The translations under genes and the position numbers were made by a program. A stretch of 64,000 nt of DNA from positions 56,942-120,941 of the forward strand of contig NZ_FRCC01000010.1 in the NCBI RefSeq assembly GCF_900142775.1, written 5' to 3'. This stretch comes from Flavobacterium flevense (GTDB lineage: Bacteria; Bacteroidota; Bacteroidia; Flavobacteriales; Flavobacteriaceae). Below the pieces are notes generated by a model. That model was not told where the DNA came from. It made no database searches and saw nothing but the letters and a program-made list of their open reading frames with translations. Below are positions 61,322 to 64,000 of the stretch, one piece after another; the stretch's first letter is position 1, and every line of letters begins with the position of its first letter.

Positions 61322-62776
61322 ATGAAAAACACAATAAACAGATATATAATTTTAGGCGGAATAGTGCTGTGTACAGCCTGTTCTGCTCCTAAAGTCAACC
61401 AAAATTTGACAGCCAAAGAATTGCCCGAAAATTTTGATTTGAAAAGAAAAAAATCAAGTGATAGTTTGCGAAATTTTATTCCATTAAAAACGGAAACATT
61501 TTTCAAGGATCCAAAATTAGAAACATTATTAGACAAAGCTATTGCTCAAAATCCTGATTATTTAATTATGCAGGAACGCATTTTAATTGCTAATTCGAAT
61601 TTAAAAGTGGCAAAGCTGGCACTTTTACCTTCATTAGACATTCAGGCAGATGTTTCAGGAACACGATTTGGAAAATATACAATGGATGGGGTGGGAAATT
61701 TTGACACCAATTTTTCTCAGAATATTTCAGAAAGACAACGGATTAATACTGATGTAACTCCCAATTTATTTTTAGGTGGAAAAGTTTCCTGGGAAGCCGA
61801 TGTTTGGGGAAAATTGAGTCATCGTAGAAGAGCTGCCCGCGAACGTTTTTTTGCTTCACAGGAGGGAATGCGGTTATTGCAAACAAGATTATTAAGCGAT
61901 GTTGCCGATTTGTATTATAAACTGATTGCTTTTGACAAACAAGCAGCTATTTATCACAAAAATTTAAAAACACAAAAACAGGCTTTAGATATTGTTTCGG
62001 CACAAAGATCAGTTGGTAAAGCTACAGAATTGGCTGTGCAACAATTTAATGCCCAAAACAATAATTTTTTAGCTGAAGCCGAACAGCTTGATTTAAAAAT
62101 AGATCAAACAGAAAAAGCTTTGTTGAATCTTTTAGGCGAATATGGTGGTGAAATTGACAGAAGCAGTGATTTTTTATCAGGGCATCTGGCTGTATTGAAT
62201 CAAAAAATAAGAGTAGATTCAATTATTCATAAACGACCAGATGTTGCTGAAGCCTATCACGAATTGATGGCTTCAAATGCAGATGCTAAAGCTGCAAGAG
62301 CTGCGTTTTTCCCAACTCTAAATTTGGGTGGATATGCCGGATTGAATTCGTTTTCTTTCTCTACTTTTTTTGACCGAGGTTCATTTGCCTGGCAACTACT
62401 AGGCGGACTGACAGCTCCTGTTTTTAACAAAGGACAAATTAAACAAGATTTTTTTGTTTCGAATAAAAAACAGCAAATTTCGTTGTTGCAATATCAAAAT
62501 GCAATCACTACAGCTTATAATGAATTAAGTGCATTACTGCATAGAACAGAATCTTTTGTAGCTGTTTTAAAATTCAAATCTAATGAAATTAATCATCTTG
62601 AAATTGCTGTAAATGTTTCCAACGATTTGTATTTAAGCGGTTATGCTAATTATCTCGAAATCATTAATGCGCAAAAAAACAAGCTTCAGGCCGAATTGGA
62701 TTTTGTAAACATCCAATTAAAAAATGCGGAGTCACAAGTGTTATTATATAAAGCTTTAGGCGGTGGAATAAAGTAA
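61322..62776 (+). CDS. outer-membrane efflux lipoprotein (OprM/NodT-like)
   Basis: A 484-residue TolC-family channel protein. The signal peptide ends at the lipobox CTAC (Cys near residue 20). Two OEP repeats follow, with long helices (PKLETLLDKAIAQNPDYLIM, and later DSIIHKRPDVAEAYHELMAS). The strands carry GGYAGLNSFSFSTF and WQLLGGLTAPVFNKGQIKQD, and the end is typical (SQVLLYKALGGG). It completes a tripartite pump, 7 bp after the permease gene. A terminator follows at 62804. Confidence 0.93.
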   Translation: MKNTINRYIILGGIVLCTACSAPKVNQNLTAKELPENFDLKRKKSSDSLRNFIPLKTETFFKDPKLETLLDKAIAQNPDYLIMQERILIANSNLKVAKLALLPSLDIQADVSGTRFGKYTMDGVGNFDTNFSQNISERQRINTDVTPNLFLGGKVSWEADVWGKLSHRRRAARERFFASQEGMRLLQTRLLSDVADLYYKLIAFDKQAAIYHKNLKTQKQALDIVSAQRSVGKATELAVQQFNAQNNNFLAEAEQLDLKIDQTEKALLNLLGEYGGEIDRSSDFLSGHLAVLNQKIRVDSIIHKRPDVAEAYHELMASNADAKAARAAFFPTLNLGGYAGLNSFSFSTFFDRGSFAWQLLGGLTAPVFNKGQIKQDFFVSNKKQQISLLQYQNAITTAYNELSALLHRTESFVAVLKFKSNEINHLEIAVNVSNDLYLSGYANYLEIINAQKNKLQAELDFVNIQLKNAESQVLLYKALGGGIK

Positions 62777-62803
62777 AAGTTAAATTTTTATAATTGTAGT
62801 TTT

Positions 62804-62838
62804 AAAGGAAATCTCATCGTTTTGAGATTTCCTTTTTT
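62804..62838 (+). terminator. rho-independent terminator of the efflux operon
   Basis: AAAGGAAATCTCA (62804-62816) pairs perfectly with TGAGATTTCCTTT (62823-62835) around a 6-base loop and runs into T's. It lies 27 bp after the OprM-like stop codon. Confidence 0.85.
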
Positions 62839-62969
62839 TATTATGGGCTACTTAATTTTTTTGAATATGATTCTATGTGTTTAATTAATTTTTAGTTTTA
62901 AAGGAAGTCTCCTGTTTAATTAATAAGAATCCGATTTAATGGACTTTGTTGGTTATAACCACCAATAAA

Positions 62970-63003
62970 AAAACGCCGTAAAACTTATGTTTTACATCGT
63001 TTT
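62970..63003. terminator. hairpin, possible terminator
   Basis: The stem AAAACG..GTAAAAC / GTTTTAC..CGTTTT has a 4-base TTAT loop and a 2-base internal mismatch (62970-63003). T-rich sequence follows on the + strand. It could be a second terminator or a relic of the neighbouring tRNA region. Confidence 0.4.
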
Positions 63004-63022
63004 AGCCTTTTTGCATTTATAC

Positions 63023-63046
63023 TGGCGGAGAAAGAGGGATTCGAAC
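63023..63046 (-). other. 3'-end fragment of a tRNA-Ser-like gene, possible att site
   Basis: On the - strand the sequence reads GTTCGAATCCCTCT then TTCTCCGCCA. This is the T-loop, T-stem 3' side, acceptor 3' strand and CCA of a serine-type tRNA. The T-arm 5' side, anticodon arm and 5' acceptor strand are not recognisable upstream (63047-63130), so no complete tRNA is present. Short tRNA 3' copies of this kind are left at the end of integrated elements. No integrase gene is in view. Confidence 0.5.
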
Positions 63047-63245
63047 AAAATCGTCACATCCCGCTTTTATACTGCATTTCTAATATTTTTTTAACTGCTG
63101 TGCCACGAATATGCTATGAAGATTTTCGCCATTTTTATAAATATTGAAAGTTCTAGATTGGTTTAAATCCGCTTAAATTTACGTTATAATTCTTTAATTA
63201 ATTTAGAGACAAAGTTATGTTTTTTTATGACAAACTAGGACAAAA

Positions 63246-63271
63246 AATTTTCAAAACAGATTTTGAAAATT
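63246..63271. repeat. perfect 11-bp inverted repeat with 4-base loop
   Basis: AATTTTCAAAA (63246-63256) and TTTTGAAAATT (63261-63271) flank the loop CAGA. It lies in the gene-free region and has no clear role. Confidence 0.5.
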
Positions 63272-63689
63272 GGATTAAGGAATTTATTCTTTTTAGTTAA
63301 CTACGGTTTTTTAATTTTTAGTCGCGAAAAATTACAATCGAACATTTTATTCCTATTTTGACATTGAAAGATAATCTTTAAATTATTGATTATAAGTTGT
63401 TGTTTTTTTTTGAATAATTTATATTTTATATTTTTAAGAGTTATATATGTAATACAATCAAATTTTTATTTGAATTAATAAATGTGACCCCAACCTAACA
63501 AATCTCGAACTATTTATAGAGTATTTAGAGCTATTGGCAGGAATATTAGATTAAATAACAGTTCACTGTTACTATATCAAGAATCGATATTGACTCTTTT
63601 GAGTTTTTAAGCTTTCATAGAATTTGTATTTATTCAAATAAAAAAAAAGGAAAATATTTTTTGCAAGTATGTGAAATAGTTAATTTTAA

Positions 63690-63733
63690 TAGTAAAAAAA
63701 AGGAAGCCGAATCTGTTTTGATCCGGCTTCCTT
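63690..63733 (-). terminator. rho-independent terminator of the outer-membrane barrel gene
   Basis: On the - strand AAGGAAGCCG (63724-63733 complement) pairs with CGGCTTCCTT (63700-63709 complement) and leads into a run of eight T's. It sits 23 bp after the stop codon of the partial gene at 63756. Confidence 0.85.
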
Positions 63734-63755
63734 AAATATAAATTTGCTAATAGCT

Positions 63756-64000
63756 TTATTTAAAATTCCATGCTAAAGTAATACCAAATGCTAGAGGTCT
63801 AATTTTTGCATTTTTATCTGTACTGTATAAACCATTGGCCGTTCTTTCTGTAACTGAGGTTGGATTGTATCCTATATACGATTCATCTTTATCCTGATCA
63901 ATAACAGAACCGTAACCATTTTCAAGAAACATTGCGGCATACAATGCGTTTCTTTTTCCCACATCAAAAGTAAATCCTAATTCAAACATACTCATCAAAA
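63756..64000 (-). CDS. outer-membrane beta-barrel protein, C-terminal part (truncated by window)
   Basis: The last 80 or so residues of a protein whose start lies beyond the window. The sequence FELGFTFDVGKRNALYAAMF and RPLAFGITLAWNFK shows alternating hydrophobic residues. It ends in an aromatic/basic C-terminus (WNFK), the usual sign of an outer-membrane barrel recognised by the BAM complex. The exact family cannot be decided from this part. It is followed by a strong terminator. Confidence 0.65.
   Translation of the reverse strand, partial: LMSMFELGFTFDVGKRNALYAAMFLENGYGSVIDQDKDESYIGYNPTSVTERTANGLYSTDKNAKIRPLAFGITLAWNFK

Larger units (their letters stand above)
62777..63755. other. about 980 bp without convincing genes
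   Basis: This AT-rich stretch holds a terminator (62804-62838), a 12-bp palindrome TGGTTATAACCA (62950-62961), a hairpin (62970-63003), a tRNA-Ser-like 3' fragment (63023-63046) and a perfect 11-bp-stem hairpin (63246-63271). The reverse terminator of the barrel gene begins near 63690. A 27-codon frame at 63217-63300 is too short to trust. The remaining sequence shows nothing I can name. The tRNA fragment and lack of genes suggest a decayed insertion point. Confidence 0.6.

Noticed and set aside
63217..63300. 27-codon frame in the gene-free region
   Set aside because: It is too short and AT-biased, it contains a perfect hairpin, and it has no supporting promoter.
1..64000. CRISPR arrays, IS elements, prophage genes, rRNA or complete tRNA genes
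   Set aside because: None were found by reading. There are no regularly spaced repeats and no transposase, integrase or phage structural genes. The only tRNA-like sequence is the 24-bp fragment at 63023.

Overview
The window reads as chromosomal DNA of a Bacteroidota bacterium, most likely Flavobacteriaceae and Flavobacterium-like. The DNA is AT-rich. Start codons have almost no Shine-Dalgarno sequences. Several promoters fit the Bacteroidota form TTG-N17-23-TAnnTTTG. The gene families point the same way: DUF5107-TPR, DUF892, DUF202, an EGALRKW-type Wzy, and PE-LIG-POL LigD. This assignment is inference from style and families; there is no rRNA gene to anchor it.

Layout. (1) 242-21870 is an exopolysaccharide/capsule locus of Wzx/Wzy type. 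It holds a TagD-like cytidylyltransferase, the GDP-mannose to GDP-L-fucose genes (manC, fcl, gmd), five glycosyltransferases, two acyltransferase-3 proteins, three hexapeptide acyltransferases, a flippase, a polymerase, Wza- and Wzc-like export proteins, a VanZ-like protein and the initiating sugar-phosphate transferase. A 143-bp multi-hairpin repeat splits it at 12.6 kb. (2) 21956-27794 holds class 1 fructose-1,6-bisphosphatase, then a one-module NRPS (C-A-T-TE) overlapping its own Sfp-type phosphopantetheinyl transferase. (3) 28116-33451 is a DNA-repair block: AlkB-type dioxygenase, a divergent Xre/S24 (LexA-like) repressor, Ku, and convergent LigD in an operon with a small membrane protein. 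(4) 33593-47200 is a galactoside-use locus: AraC regulator, MFS sugar porter, DUF5107-TPR protein, two GH35 enzymes and one GH2 enzyme, with no SusC/SusD. (5) 47483-53009 holds probable stress-type genes: SDR, receiver-only response regulator, glycosyltransferase, a second cytidylyltransferase, DUF892, DUF202 and a small acidic protein. (6) 53081-62776 holds a CheB/CheR/PAS/kinase fusion and an RND efflux operon. (7) 62777-64000 is about 1 kb without genes that includes a tRNA-Ser-like 3' fragment, then the end of an outer-membrane barrel gene.

The most notable observation is a 60-bp promoter architecture not explained by any single gene: two direct copies of about AATTnTATAA exactly 21 bp apart, followed 21-22 bp later by a TAnnTTTG-like -7 box. 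I find it upstream of eight transcription units: Ku, the membrane protein-LigD operon, SDR, the response regulator, the glycosyltransferase, DUF892, DUF202 and the acidic protein. This suggests one undescribed activator or stress regulon that includes both NHEJ components. All coordinates and matches were read by eye; no database or motif search was run.
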